A stretch of 58,235 bases of DNA from Pseudophaeobacter leonis (GTDB taxonomy: Bacteria > Pseudomonadota > Alphaproteobacteria > Rhodobacterales > Rhodobacteraceae), in NCBI RefSeq assembly GCF_002087335.1, contig NZ_MWVJ01000013.1, positions 1-58,235 on the forward strand, given 5' to 3'. Position 1 is the stretch's first letter. Each line of letters begins with the position of its first letter. Under the pieces are notes generated by a model that had not been told where the DNA came from, did not search any database, and saw nothing but the letters and a program-made list of their open reading frames with translations. Shown one piece after another: positions 47,349-56,897 of the stretch. The position numbers were made by a program, and so were the translations under genes.

Positions 47349-49655
47349 ATGCCCCATGACAGCTGTTCCATCCCGATTGATCCTGACAAGGCTGATATTC
47401 CTGAGAATGGACCTAAGCATCCCGCCGCAATTGGGGCGGGATGCTGCAGTGGCGCTGTCTCTGTTCCCGTGGCCAGTAAAGACCAGCTGCGCGTTGGGCG
47501 CAGTTTTCGGGTCAACGGCCTCGACTGTGCCGAAGAGGTGGCAATCCTGAACCGCGCCTTGGGCGAGGCAGTTGGCGGGGTTGAGCATCTGGGTTTTGAT
47601 GTGCTCAACGGCCGGATGATCCTGTTGCCCACCGCACGCCAGATCGACGATGCCGAGGTTCTGTCACGCCTCGCGGGCACCGGCCTGCGCGCCAAACTAT
47701 GGGACGCCAAAAGCGCCGGAGCGGACCAGGCGGCGCATCTCAGCCGCCAAAAACGCTTTACCGCTGCCAGTGCCGCATTTTGGGGCGCGGGGCTTGCCTG
47801 GCATATCGGCCATTCAGGGGCTGCGGGTCTTGGCCAGCTGTTTGCCGGACATGGCAGCCAGCCAGTGCCGTTGGCTGAGCTGGGCTTGTTTCTGAGTGCC
47901 GTGATGCTGGGCGTCTGGCTGGTACTGCCAAAGGCCTGGTATGCGCTGCGCAATCTGGCGCCGGATATGAACCTTTTGATGGTGGTGGCTGTCGCTGGTG
48001 CCATCACGCTGGGTGAGTATTTTGAGGCGGCAACAGTTGCCTTTTTCTTTGCCCTGTCGCTGACGCTGGAATCCTGGAGCGTTGGACGTGCCCGCACTGC
48101 GGTCGCAACCCTGCTCAATCTGGCGCCGCCCAGCGCGCGGGTGCTCCACAGCGATGGTACCGAGGCAGATATACCGGCTCAACAGGTACAGATTGGTTAG
48201 CTCTTTGTGGTGCGCGGCGGCGACCGCATTCCGCTGGATGGCCGGGTTACGGCAGGCACAGGCGAGGTCAATCCGGCGCCGATCACTGGCGAAAGCGCGC
48301 CTGTGGCCAAAGGGGTCGGCGATGAGGTCTATGCCGGAACAATCAATGGCGATGGCAGCCTGACAGTTGCGGCCACCAAACTGGCCGGAGATACCGTTCT
48401 GGCCAAGATCACCCGCATGGTGGGCGACGCCCATGCCCGCCGTGCGCCGGTTGAACAATGGGTGACAAAATTTGCCCGCATCTACACGCCGGTGGTGATG
48501 GCACTGGCGATTGCGCTGGCCCTGCTGCCGCCATTGGTCACTGGCGCTGACTGGGGCTTTTGGGTCTATAATGCGCTGGTGCTGCTGGTGATTGCCTGCC
48601 CCTGCGCGCTGGTGATCTCGACGCCGGTGTCGATTGTTGCGGCCCTTGCGGCCTCGGCCCGCGCCGGGGTGCTGATCAAGGGCGGCGCCTATATCGAGGC
48701 ACCGGGGAAGCTGCAGGCCATCGCGCTGGACAAAACCGGCACCCTGACCGAGGGCAGGCCTGAGGTGTCAGAGATTTTTGCGCTGGGCGAAACAAGCGCG
48801 CAAGATCTGTTGCGCACTGCCGCCGCGCTTGAGGCACGCGCCTCGCACCCGCTGGCGCTGGCGCTCTTGTCGGAAGCCAACACTCAGAACCTGACGATTG
48901 TTGCCGCCAGTGACAGCCGGGCTGTGCCGGGGCGCGGCATCGAGGGGCGCCTGCAGGGCCAGTTGTTTTGGCTGGGCTCGCCGCGCTTTGCCATCGAGAA
49001 GGGGTTTGAGGCCGCATTGCCCCAGAGCAAAATGGCAGAGATCGAGGCCTCTGGCGCGACGCTGGTCGTCGTGGGCAGCCCGGCCGGGATCATGGGGGTG
49101 ATTGCGCTGCGCGACAGGGTCAGGCCCGAGGCTCGCAAGATGATTGCCGCGTTGCATGGTCTTGGCGTCAAAAAGGTGGTGATGCTCACGGGGGACAATG
49201 CTGCCACAGCGCAGGCGGTGGCGCAGCAGACGGGGATCGACGAGGTCCATGCCGCGCTGCTGCCAGCTGACAAGGTTGCCGTGATTGAGGAGCTTACCCA
49301 GCGCTACGGCATGGTTGCGATGATGGGCGACGGGGTCAATGATGCCCCGGCCATGGCGCGGGCGCATTTTGCCGTGGCGATGGGGGCCGTGGGGTCGGAT
49401 GCCGCGATCGAGACCGCAGATATTGCCCTGATGAGCGACGATATCAGCCGACTGCCCTGGCTGATCTCGCATTCGCGCCGTACCATGGCGGTGATCCACC
49501 AGAACATCACCCTGTCGCTCATGACCAAACTGGGTTTTGCGCTGGCAACCGCCTTTGGCATGGCCTCGATGTGGGGCGCGATTGCGGCGGATGTTGGCGT
49601 CGCGCTGCTGGTGGTGGCGAATGCACTGCGCCTGCTGCAGGCAAAGGAGCACTGA
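47349..49655 (+). CDS. zntA: Zn/Cd/Pb-type P1B ATPase, interrupted by an in-frame TAG
   Basis: Metal efflux ATPase of 768 codons. A heavy-metal-associated domain with FRVNGLDCAEEVAILNRAL (Cys-Ala-Glu-Glu instead of CxxC) follows a Cys-bearing N-terminus (DSCSIP, GAGCCSG). Membrane helices and the metal-site motif CPC (417-419, IACPCALVISTP) follow, then the phosphorylation site DKTGT (Asp461) and MMGDGVNDAPAMARAHFAVAMG. CPC with a C-terminal helix bearing Asp (AADVGVALLVVANALRLL) indicates the Zn2+/Cd2+/Pb2+ subgroup rather than Cu+. Codon 284 (48198-48200) is TAG where the actuator domain should read ...QVQIG-x-LFVVRGGDRIPLDG; the frame is unchanged on both sides. Confidence 0.93.
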
Positions 49656-49656
49656 T

Positions 49657-50085
49657 ATGCTGACCATCGGGACACTGGCAAAACGCACCGGCACCAAGGT
49701 GCAGACCGTGCGTTATTATGAAAGCATCGGCCTGCTGCCCGAGCCAGACCGCACCGAAGGCGGTCAGCGGCGCTATGGCCCGGCGGATCTGGACCGTCTC
49801 GCCTTTGTGCGCCATGGGCGGCAGCTGGGGTTTTCGCTTGAGGCGATCCGCGACCTGCTGGATCTGGCGGACAACCCGGCGCAGTCCTGTGCCGATGCAG
49901 ATTCCATTGCGCGCCAGCAGCTGAAGCAGGTGGAGGAGCGCATCGCCCGGCTGCAGGCGCTGCAGGTAGAGTTGAAACGGATGATCGACGATTGCGGTCA
50001 ACACTCGGTTGCACAATGCCGGGTGCTTGAGGTGCTTCGGGATCATGCAGAGTGCCTGACGGATCACGCCAATATCGGTGCCTGA
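49657..50085 (+). CDS. MerR-family metal-responsive regulator
   Basis: A 142-residue regulator. The winged helix-turn-helix ([70 protein letters not shown]) is followed by a dimerisation helix. Cysteines at 78, 113, 121 and 133 match the metal-site layout of ZntR/CadR/PbrR-type proteins. It starts 2 bases after the ATPase stop, so they are co-transcribed. It most likely activates the 19-bp-spacer promoter in front of the ATPase in response to Zn, Cd or Pb. Confidence 0.93.
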   Translation: MLTIGTLAKRTGTKVQTVRYYESIGLLPEPDRTEGGQRRYGPADLDRLAFVRHGRQLGFSLEAIRDLLDLADNPAQSCADADSIARQQLKQVEERIARLQALQVELKRMIDDCGQHSVAQCRVLEVLRDHAECLTDHANIGA

Positions 50086-50135
50086 GCTGCATTCGGGTCG
50101 GCCATTTCCCGGTCTGTTTTGCTGTTATCTGTTTT

Positions 50136-50191
50136 TGCCCCAGCCAGTTTGCCCCAGCCAGTTTGCCCCAGCTAGTTTAACCCGGCCAGTT
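50136..50191 (+). repeat. Four 14-bp tandem repeats after merR
   Basis: TGCCCCAGCCAGTT occurs twice exactly, then once with one change and once degenerate (TAACCCGGCCAGTT). The last copy forms the left arm of a hairpin. Confidence 0.75.
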
Positions 50192-50207
50192 TAGCCGGGC
50201 TTGTTTG
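50181..50207 (+). terminator. Terminator after the ATPase-merR operon
   Basis: CCCGGC (50181-50186), a 7-base loop and GCCGGG (50194-50199), followed by CTTGTTTG. A run of eleven G follows at 50214-50224. Confidence 0.55.
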
Positions 50208-50236
50208 TCAGAAGGGGGGGGGGGCGCAGACAGGTA

Positions 50237-51154
50237 TCAGCTCTGGACTGGCAGTTGATTGGCGGCCTTCTCAAAGCTCAATTGCTGCCCGATCCAGGCG
50301 GCAAACATCTTGATCATCTCCAGATCACCGGGCTCAAAGGGATGGCGCTCTTCGGGCGAGGTGAAATTCAGGGTGCCAAAAATTTCACCATCAACAATCA
50401 GGGGCACACCGATATAGGTCTCCAACAGAAAGAGATCATAGCAGGGGTGGGTCGCAAACCGTGAGTTTCTGGCGCTGTGACAGGCCAGAGGGGCATTCTG
50501 TGCCAACATCTCGGAGCAATAGGTGTCGCCCAAAGGAAAAGAGGTGCCACGCGGAACATCTACCAGATCTGAATGGCTGTAGAGGATGGTATAGGTCTCG
50601 TTGCGCACCCAGCTGACCAACGCTGAATCGGTCTGAAAATGTTCGCAGCCCAGCTTTAGTATGGCCTGTATCTTGGCGGTGTGCCCGATCTCCTGACTGG
50701 CTGAAATGCGGAACAGATTGTGCAGCAGATCCTCTAATGCGCGGGGTTTTGAAATGTCTTTTATGATGGCAAAAAAACCTAACACAGTGCCGCCTTTGTT
50801 GCGGATCGTGCCACCCGTTGTCTGGGACAGAAAGCGTCTGCCGTTCTTGCGCCGGTAGTGCATCTCGTAGCTGTGCCCGCCTTCCACCTCTGCCGTGCTC
50901 TGGTAGCGATGACGTTGCTTTTCATAGTCATCCGGGTCGGCATAGAGGGCCTTGGTGGTCAGGGCAGGAAAGTCGTCCTGGCTATAGCCAAAAAGTGTTT
51001 GAAAGGCGGGGTTTACCCAGGTGATGCGTCGGTCTGGATCAGCAATGATCACCGCATCTGGAAGGTCGCGAAACAGGTCGGGAACGCGGATATCTCCTAA
51101 GGAAATATTTGAGGAAACGGCAGGCGCTTCCTGAAAGCGTTGGGTCATATTCAT
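50237..51154 (-). CDS. PAS-GAF sensory protein without an output domain
   Basis: A 305-residue cytoplasmic protein. Residues about 22-135 form a PAS domain with a PAC tail (LFRDLPDAVIIADPDRRITWVNPAFQTLFGYSQDDF, HYRRKNGRRFLSQTTGGTIRNKGGTVLGFFAIIKDIS). Residues about 145-300 form a GAF domain (HFQTDSALVSWVRNETYTILYSHSD, ETYIGVPLIVDGEIFGTLNFTSPE). No kinase, GGDEF, EAL or DNA-binding domain follows, so it may act by partner binding or be a stand-alone sensor. The gene is monocistronic, with an AT-rich promoter region upstream. Confidence 0.85.
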   Translation of the reverse strand: MNMTQRFQEAPAVSSNISLGDIRVPDLFRDLPDAVIIADPDRRITWVNPAFQTLFGYSQDDFPALTTKALYADPDDYEKQRHRYQSTAEVEGGHSYEMHYRRKNGRRFLSQTTGGTIRNKGGTVLGFFAIIKDISKPRALEDLLHNLFRISASQEIGHTAKIQAILKLGCEHFQTDSALVSWVRNETYTILYSHSDLVDVPRGTSFPLGDTYCSEMLAQNAPLACHSARNSRFATHPCYDLFLLETYIGVPLIVDGEIFGTLNFTSPEERHPFEPGDLEMIKMFAAWIGQQLSFEKAANQLPVQS

Positions 51155-51439
51155 TCGGGTCTCGCTAATAAGTATTCACTGGTTCTCCTCTGCAAAGCGC
51201 TCGCTCAGTTGAAACACTCCACACCTGAATCTCTCTCGTTTAGGGCGAAAAACCTATAGCGAAAAAATCTGTTTAGCTAAAATCCCCTTTAAAAATAATT
51301 CTCTCATTGTGGATGGTGGCCGGGGGAGAGGGAACCCGGCCAAACGGTGCCGTGCGAAACAGGCACAGGTTTTGCTGCCGGGGCGGCATAGAGGGTGTTG
51401 AAAAGTAAGAGATCGCCACCCGGAGGCGGCTGATTGTCA
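51155..51439. other. AT-rich gap between the PAS-GAF gene and trhO
   Basis: The part at 51241-51300 is unusually AT-rich for this genome and probably holds the PAS-GAF promoter. The part next to trhO has a modest GC hairpin (51411-51436) that may end the trhO transcript. No gene seen. Confidence 0.5.
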
Positions 51440-52357
51440 TCAGTCCAGAACGCTGCGGCCGCCATGATGCGCTTCGCCGCGCTCACGGGCCAGACACATC
51501 TGTTTTTGCCGCTCGCGAAACCGCGCCTTGTCTGCCTCGGAGGTCTCATCAATGCATTGGTAACAGGAAACGCCCAGCTCAAAACTGGGGCGTGCCTTGT
51601 CTGCGGGCACGATGGGACGGCGGCAGCCGTGGCACAGCTCATGCGGGCCTTCGACCAATCCGTGACCGACAGAGACCCGGTTGTCGAAGACAAAACAGTC
51701 GCCCTGCCAGCTGCTGTCCTCGGGCGGCACCTCTTCCAGATAGCGCAGAATGCCACCCTTCAGATGGTAGACATCCTCAACCCCCTGGCTCAGCAGGTAG
51801 TTGGTCGATTTCTCGCAGCGAATGCCACCGGTGCAAAACATTGCGACACGCTTGTTGTGAAACCGGTCCTTGTTGGCCTCCCACCAGGCGGGGAAGTCGC
51901 GAAAGGTTGCGGTTTCGGGGTCAATCGCGCCCTCGAATGTGCCGATCTGCACCTCATAGTCGTTGCGGGTGTCGATGACGGCGACATCCTCGGCGCGGAT
52001 CAGCGCGTTCCAGTCCTCGGGTTCAACATAGTGACCAACGCTGGCAATGGGATCGACATCGGGCTGACCCATGGTGACGATCTCTTTTTTCAGGCGGACC
52101 TTTATCTTGCCAAAGGGAGGATGATCGCTTGTTGCGTCTTTCCAGTCCAGATCGGCACAGCCGGGCAGGGATTTGATATGGGCAAGCACCGCTTCGATAC
52201 CGGCCTGGGGTCCGGCAATGGTGCCATTGATCCCCTCATGCGCCAGCAGCAAAGAGCCAGTCACCTGATGTTGCAAACACAGCTCCAGCAGCGCCGGTTT
52301 CAGGGCGGCAGGATCGGCAAAGCGGGTAAAGTGATAGAGGGCTGCAATTCTAAACAT
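51440..52357 (-). CDS. trhO: tRNA uridine(34) hydroxylase (rhodanese-fold)
   Basis: A 305-residue protein of the YceA/TrhO family, which hydroxylates uridine 34 of tRNA towards 5-methoxy- or carboxymethoxyuridine. The N-terminal domain is IAALYHFTRFADPAALKPALLELC...GSLLLAHEGINGTIAG, and the rhodanese-like domain holds the conserved loop MFCTGGIRCEKST (Cys175, Cys181). The C-terminal zinc-ribbon-like cysteines are CHGC and CYQC. It diverges from pncA across 186 bases. Confidence 0.92.
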   Translation of the reverse strand: MFRIAALYHFTRFADPAALKPALLELCLQHQVTGSLLLAHEGINGTIAGPQAGIEAVLAHIKSLPGCADLDWKDATSDHPPFGKIKVRLKKEIVTMGQPDVDPIASVGHYVEPEDWNALIRAEDVAVIDTRNDYEVQIGTFEGAIDPETATFRDFPAWWEANKDRFHNKRVAMFCTGGIRCEKSTNYLLSQGVEDVYHLKGGILRYLEEVPPEDSSWQGDCFVFDNRVSVGHGLVEGPHELCHGCRRPIVPADKARPSFELGVSCYQCIDETSEADKARFRERQKQMCLARERGEAHHGGRSVLD

Positions 52358-52543
52358 GCTGCGCCCTTAGAACTCTGGCAGATGTTTATCAAGAGCAAGC
52401 CCGACCTGTTGTGGATTTAAGCGGCAAATTGCGCGTTTGATCCGCGCCTCTTTGGGCACAGATACTGCAATCAAATCAAAGAACTGGTTTTCCTGAGGGG
52501 CGCGATTGGGTAGACAAAACAAAAGTGCAACGAGGAGTGGGAA

Positions 52544-53149
52544 ATGTCACAGGCTCTGATTGTAATCGACGTGCAGAACGACTTTTGCCCGGGCGGATCA
52601 CTTGCCGTGCCCGGTGGCGACGAGGTGGTGGCGCCGATAAACGCCCTGATGCGGCAGTTTGAGACGGTGATCCTGACCCAGGACTGGCACCCGGCGGGGC
52701 ATTCTTCTTTTGCCACATCGCATCGCCAAAAGGCGCCTTTTGAGATGATCGAGATGCCATATGGCCCTCAGGTTTTGTGGCCCGACCACTGCGTGCAGGG
52801 CACTGAGGGCGCGCAGTTCCACCCGGATTTGAACACCCAAGGCGATCTCATCCTGCGCAAGGGCTTTCGCCCGATGATCGACAGCTACTCGGGCTTTTTT
52901 GAAAACGACCAAACCACTCCGACGGGCCTTGAGGGCTATCTGCGCAACCGGGGGATCAGTGATGTGACACTGGTCGGACTGGCGACGGATTTCTGCGTCG
53001 CCTATACGGCTCTTGATGCCGCCAGACTGGGGTTTCGCGTTAGCGTTGATCTGGACGCCTGCCGGGCCATCGATCTGGAAGGGTCTTTGGACAGGTCCCT
53101 GTCAGAGATGCAGGCGGCTGGGGTTCAGCTGAAAACGGGCTCTGGATAA
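52544..53149 (+). CDS. pncA: Nicotinamidase/pyrazinamidase
   Basis: A 201-residue cysteine amidohydrolase converting nicotinamide to nicotinate in NAD salvage. The catalytic triad is Asp9 (LIVIDVQNDF), Lys106 (LRKGFRP) and Cys151 (LATDFCVAYTALDA). Metal-site residues are Asp47 and His49 (TQDWHP) and His82 (WPDHCVQGT). CGAGGAGTGGGAA precedes ATG 52544. pncB lies downstream beyond a histidine kinase gene in the same direction. Confidence 0.96.
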   Translation: MSQALIVIDVQNDFCPGGSLAVPGGDEVVAPINALMRQFETVILTQDWHPAGHSSFATSHRQKAPFEMIEMPYGPQVLWPDHCVQGTEGAQFHPDLNTQGDLILRKGFRPMIDSYSGFFENDQTTPTGLEGYLRNRGISDVTLVGLATDFCVAYTALDAARLGFRVSVDLDACRAIDLEGSLDRSLSEMQAAGVQLKTGSG

Positions 53150-53242
53150 AACAACCGCTGGTTTGCTGACACTGCGTTTTAGGGAATTTGAAAGACTGGA
53201 TCGGCTATTCCTAAGGGGATCGCGCGGAGGCAGCAGGCAAGA

Positions 53243-55504
53243 ATGACCAACCACGGCACGCCTGGTAAGGGGCCATTGGCCCAGCACTATGACAATTTCA
53301 GCGTCGAGGGGCTGTTCTTGCGGTACGCCCGCGGGCAGCTCAGGTTATTCTGGCCCCGCCTGATTTTTGATGCCGTGGTTGGCATACTGCTTGCGGTTGT
53401 TGTGGCGCCGAGTGTCGGAGCGCTTGCGTTTCTGGTGGTGGGCACTGCCGAGCTGATCCATGGGTATTTCCTGCGCTTCGCCTGCAAAAATCTCTTGGCT
53501 GGGGCTTCTTCTCTTTGGTTGCAGCGCATCAGTACCTTTTCGGCTTTGTTGCATGCCTGTGCCGTGTCGTTTGGTGCGATGGCGCCCTATTGGGCTGAAC
53601 CGCTGTTGGATGTTGCCGGGCTGGGACCAATCGATACTGTCTTTACCTTTGGTCTTTTGGTGGGGGCGGCAATAAATGCCGCGTTGCTGCTTCCCTATCA
53701 TTGGCCGGCGACAGTTGCCCGGCTCAGCGTCTATGGCCTGGCTTCACTTTCGTTGCTGGCCGCGGGCCTGGTCATAGGCGGGTACGCAAATTTCCAGCTG
53801 CAGTTGACTGGCTTGATGATCCTCTACGGTTCGCTGATTTGGTTTTTGACCTTTGTCATGCGAAGCTTTTCCCGCACCCGCAGCCTGCTGTTGACCCAGG
53901 CGCTGCAGCAGCAAGAGCTGGAAGGCGCCTATCAAAGCCTGCTGGAGCAGCAGACCGAGGCCAAGAAACTGGCACTGGTGGCCCGCCACGCCAATGACAG
54001 CGTTCTTGTCGTCGACGGAGACGGCAGGGTGCAATGGGTGAATGAGGCCTTCACCCGGCTCACGGGGTATAGCTTTGACGAGGTGCTGGGGCAGAATCCC
54101 GGGGCTTTTCTGAATCACCCAAAAACCGATCTGTCGGTGATCAAGGCGATTGAGGAGGGCCGCCGCGAAGCAAAGCCTTTCCGGGTTGAAATCCTGAACC
54201 GGCACAAAGATGGCCATGATATCTGGATAGAGACCAACCAAGTGCCGATCCTGGATAGCGATGGCCGCGCGATATCTTATATCGCGGTAGAGCGTGATAT
54301 GACGGCTGCCAAACAAAATGCGCAACAGCTGGAAGAGGCCCGCCGCGCCGCCGAAGAGGGAGCACGCGCCAAATCCGATTTCCTTGCCACAATGAGTCAT
54401 GAGATCCGCACGCCGATGAACGGGGTCATTGGCATGGCGCAGCTGTTGGAAGACACAGAGCTAGATTCGGATCAACAGCTCTACACGGATACGATTCTCA
54501 GCTCGGCCAGTACATTGCTGGCCCTGATCAATGATATTCTCGACCTGTCAAAGCTGGAAGCCGAGCAGATCACGCTGAACCCCTGCGATTTTGACCTGCA
54601 CCGATGCTGTGACGAGACGGTGCGCCTTTTGCGGCCCCAGGCCGAAATAAAAGGCCTGGAGCTGAGCCTTGAGCGTGAGGCGGATTTGCCCAGGTATCTG
54701 CATGGAGATGATCACCGGCTGCGCCAAATTCTGATCAATCTGATAGGCAATGCGATCAAGTTCACCGAAAAAGGCCGGGTCGGGGTCTCGGTGGATGCCG
54801 AGCAACGCGCCGATGGCAGTGTGATGTTGCACTGTGCGATTGCCGACACTGGTATCGGCATTCCAGAAGACATGCTCACCGGTATTTTTGAGCGGTTTTC
54901 CCAGGCGGATGCAGCAATCAGTCGCCGGTTTGGCGGATCTGGGCTGGGTCTTGCGATCTCACGCCGCCTTGCCAAAGCCATGGGCGGCCGGATCACTGTG
55001 AGCTCTGAGATTGGCACCGGATCTTGTTTTACCATCGCATTGCCCTTTGAGGTGGCCCGGTCTTCTGATGTCGCTGAGGACACGGCCAGAGATAATCGGA
55101 TCCGCAGTGAGGGCTTGCAGGGGCTGCGACTGCTGGTGGCCGAGGATAACCGGGTCAACCGGCTGCTGGTGCAGAAGTTTCTGAAAGAGGTCGCGCTGGA
55201 GCTGGAGTTTGCCAAAGATGGCGCCGAGGCCGTGGAACTGGCGCAGCACTTCAAGCCGGATATCATCCTGATGGATGTCAGTATGCCGGTGATTGACGGG
55301 CTCGAGGCCACGCGCATCATCCGGTCCAATGGGCAGTCCCAGCCTATCATCATCGCGCTGACGGCGAATGCCTTTGATACCGATCGTGAGGCCTGTCTGG
55401 CGGCGGGTATGGACGAGTTTCTGACCAAGCCGATCAACCGGAGCCAGCTTTTGGATGTTCTGGCTGCCTTTGGCGATCTGCAGCGCAGGCAACGGGCCGG
55501 GTGA
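53243..55504 (+). CDS. Hybrid sensor histidine kinase with membrane, PAS and receiver domains
   Basis: A 753-residue protein. Residues about 35-210 contain six or so hydrophobic helices with little periplasmic loop, so it probably senses within or near the membrane. A PAS domain spans about 245-360 (HANDSVLVVDGDGRVQWVNEAFTRLTGYSFDEVLG). The dimerisation/phosphoacceptor His is H386 (ATMSHEIRTPMNGVIG). The ATPase has N box QILINLIGNAIKFT, DTGIGIP and GGSGLGLAISRRL. The receiver domain spans about 627-745 with the phospho-accepting Asp678 (IILMDVSMPVIDG) and Lys in LTKPINR. No response regulator is adjacent. It lies between pncA and pncB, 93 and about 50 bases away. Confidence 0.93.
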   Translation: MTNHGTPGKGPLAQHYDNFSVEGLFLRYARGQLRLFWPRLIFDAVVGILLAVVVAPSVGALAFLVVGTAELIHGYFLRFACKNLLAGASSLWLQRISTFSALLHACAVSFGAMAPYWAEPLLDVAGLGPIDTVFTFGLLVGAAINAALLLPYHWPATVARLSVYGLASLSLLAAGLVIGGYANFQLQLTGLMILYGSLIWFLTFVMRSFSRTRSLLLTQALQQQELEGAYQSLLEQQTEAKKLALVARHANDSVLVVDGDGRVQWVNEAFTRLTGYSFDEVLGQNPGAFLNHPKTDLSVIKAIEEGRREAKPFRVEILNRHKDGHDIWIETNQVPILDSDGRAISYIAVERDMTAAKQNAQQLEEARRAAEEGARAKSDFLATMSHEIRTPMNGVIGMAQLLEDTELDSDQQLYTDTILSSASTLLALINDILDLSKLEAEQITLNPCDFDLHRCCDETVRLLRPQAEIKGLELSLEREADLPRYLHGDDHRLRQILINLIGNAIKFTEKGRVGVSVDAEQRADGSVMLHCAIADTGIGIPEDMLTGIFERFSQADAAISRRFGGSGLGLAISRRLAKAMGGRITVSSEIGTGSCFTIALPFEVARSSDVAEDTARDNRIRSEGLQGLRLLVAEDNRVNRLLVQKFLKEVALELEFAKDGAEAVELAQHFKPDIILMDVSMPVIDGLEATRIIRSNGQSQPIIIALTANAFDTDREACLAAGMDEFLTKPINRSQLLDVLAAFGDLQRRQRAG

Positions 55505-55556
55505 CGCCCTTGCCCCGCGTTTATCGTCTGTCCTATCAAGTCTTGACCGAACTTAC

Positions 55557-56858
55557 ATGAGGCCGCCGGTGGATATCGCAACCCGCGTCTACAATCACAA
55601 ATGGAAGATCGACCCGATCGTCCGCTCGTTGATTGATACGGACTTTTATAAATTGCTGATGTGCCAATCAGTGTTTCGCAACAAGGCGGACACCGAGGTC
55701 ACGTTTTCGCTGATCAACCGGTCCACATCGGTGCCGCTGGCGCATTTGGTCGACGAAGGCGAGCTGCGCGAACAGCTGGATCATATCCGCTCACTGTCGC
55801 TGACGCGCGGCGAAAGCACCTGGCTGCGCGGCAATACCTTTTACGGCAAACGCCAGATGTTTCGCCCCGATTTTATGGAGTGGTTCGAAGGCCTGCGCCT
55901 GCCCGCCTATCATCTGGAACGCAAAGGCGATCAGTATGAGCTGACCTTTGAAGGGAAATGGCATGAGGTCATGCTCTGGGAAATCTCAGCGCTGGCGGTC
56001 CTGATGGAGCTGAGATCCCGCGCCGTGCTCAAGGACATGGGCCGTTTTGAGCTGCAGATCCTCTATGCCCGCGCCATGACACGGGTCTGGGAAAAGATCG
56101 AGCGCCTGCGGGACATTGAAGGTCTGAGCATTGCCGATTTCGGCACCCGCCGCCGCCATGGGTTTTTGTGGCAGGACTGGTGCGTGCAGGCGATGCGTGA
56201 GGGTCTGGGGTCCAAGTTCACCGGCACCTCGAACTGTCTCATTGCGATGCGGCGAGAGGTTGAGGCGATCGGCACCAATGCCCATGAGCTGCCAATGATC
56301 TATTCGGCCCTGGCCGCGGATGACGCAGCCCTGGCGCGCGCGCCATATGACGTGTTGTCGGACTGGCATGACGAACACGAGGGCAATCTGCGCATCATCC
56401 TGCCGGACACCTATGGCACCAAGGGCTTTCTTGAACATGCACCCGACTGGCTGGCCGGCTGGACCGGAATTCGCATCGACAGCGGTGATCCGGCGGCAGG
56501 CGCTGAAGTGGCGATCAAGTGGTGGCAGGAACGTGGAGAGGATCCGCGGGAAAAGCGGGTGATTTTCTCGGATGGGCTGGATGTCGACAAGATCGCCGAG
56601 TTGCAGCGGCAGTTTTTCGGGCGGACCAAGGTCTCTTTTGGCTGGGGCACTTTGCTCACCAATGATTTTCGCGGCTTGGTTCCGGACGATGGCTTGGCAC
56701 CCTTCTCACTGGTCTGCAAGGCGGTGTCTGCGAATGGGCGACCCACAGTTAAGCTGTCAGACAACCCGAACAAGGCCATGGGGCCAGCGGCTGAGATTGC
56801 ACGCTATAAGCGCGTCTTCAATGTCGGGGATCAAGAGCACATGGATGTGATTGTCTAG
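55557..56858 (+). CDS. pncB: Nicotinate phosphoribosyltransferase
   Basis: A 433-residue enzyme joining nicotinate and PRPP to make nicotinate mononucleotide with ATP, the Preiss-Handler entry step. Hallmarks are SLIDTDFYKLLMCQSVFRN near the N-terminus, SIADFGTRRRHGFLWQDWCVQAM (containing the conserved autophosphorylated-His region), TSNCLIAMRREVEAIGTNAHELPM, GIRIDSGDPA and IFSDGLDVDKI. The start could be ATG 55557 or GTG 55569. The latter has GAGG 7 bases upstream and would give the usual beginning VDIATRVYNHKWKID. Confidence 0.95.
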   Translation: MRPPVDIATRVYNHKWKIDPIVRSLIDTDFYKLLMCQSVFRNKADTEVTFSLINRSTSVPLAHLVDEGELREQLDHIRSLSLTRGESTWLRGNTFYGKRQMFRPDFMEWFEGLRLPAYHLERKGDQYELTFEGKWHEVMLWEISALAVLMELRSRAVLKDMGRFELQILYARAMTRVWEKIERLRDIEGLSIADFGTRRRHGFLWQDWCVQAMREGLGSKFTGTSNCLIAMRREVEAIGTNAHELPMIYSALAADDAALARAPYDVLSDWHDEHEGNLRIILPDTYGTKGFLEHAPDWLAGWTGIRIDSGDPAAGAEVAIKWWQERGEDPREKRVIFSDGLDVDKIAELQRQFFGRTKVSFGWGTLLTNDFRGLVPDDGLAPFSLVCKAVSANGRPTVKLSDNPNKAMGPAAEIARYKRVFNVGDQEHMDVIV

Positions 56859-56897
56859 ATACCCCTCTGGGTGAGGTATTTCTCTGTCCCAAAAAAG

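Noticed and set aside
32524..48200. Recoding of TAG as a sense codon
   Set aside because: TAG ends several genes here normally (ubiE, mutM, the partial aldehyde dehydrogenase), so two in-frame TAG codons are better explained as substitutions or errors.
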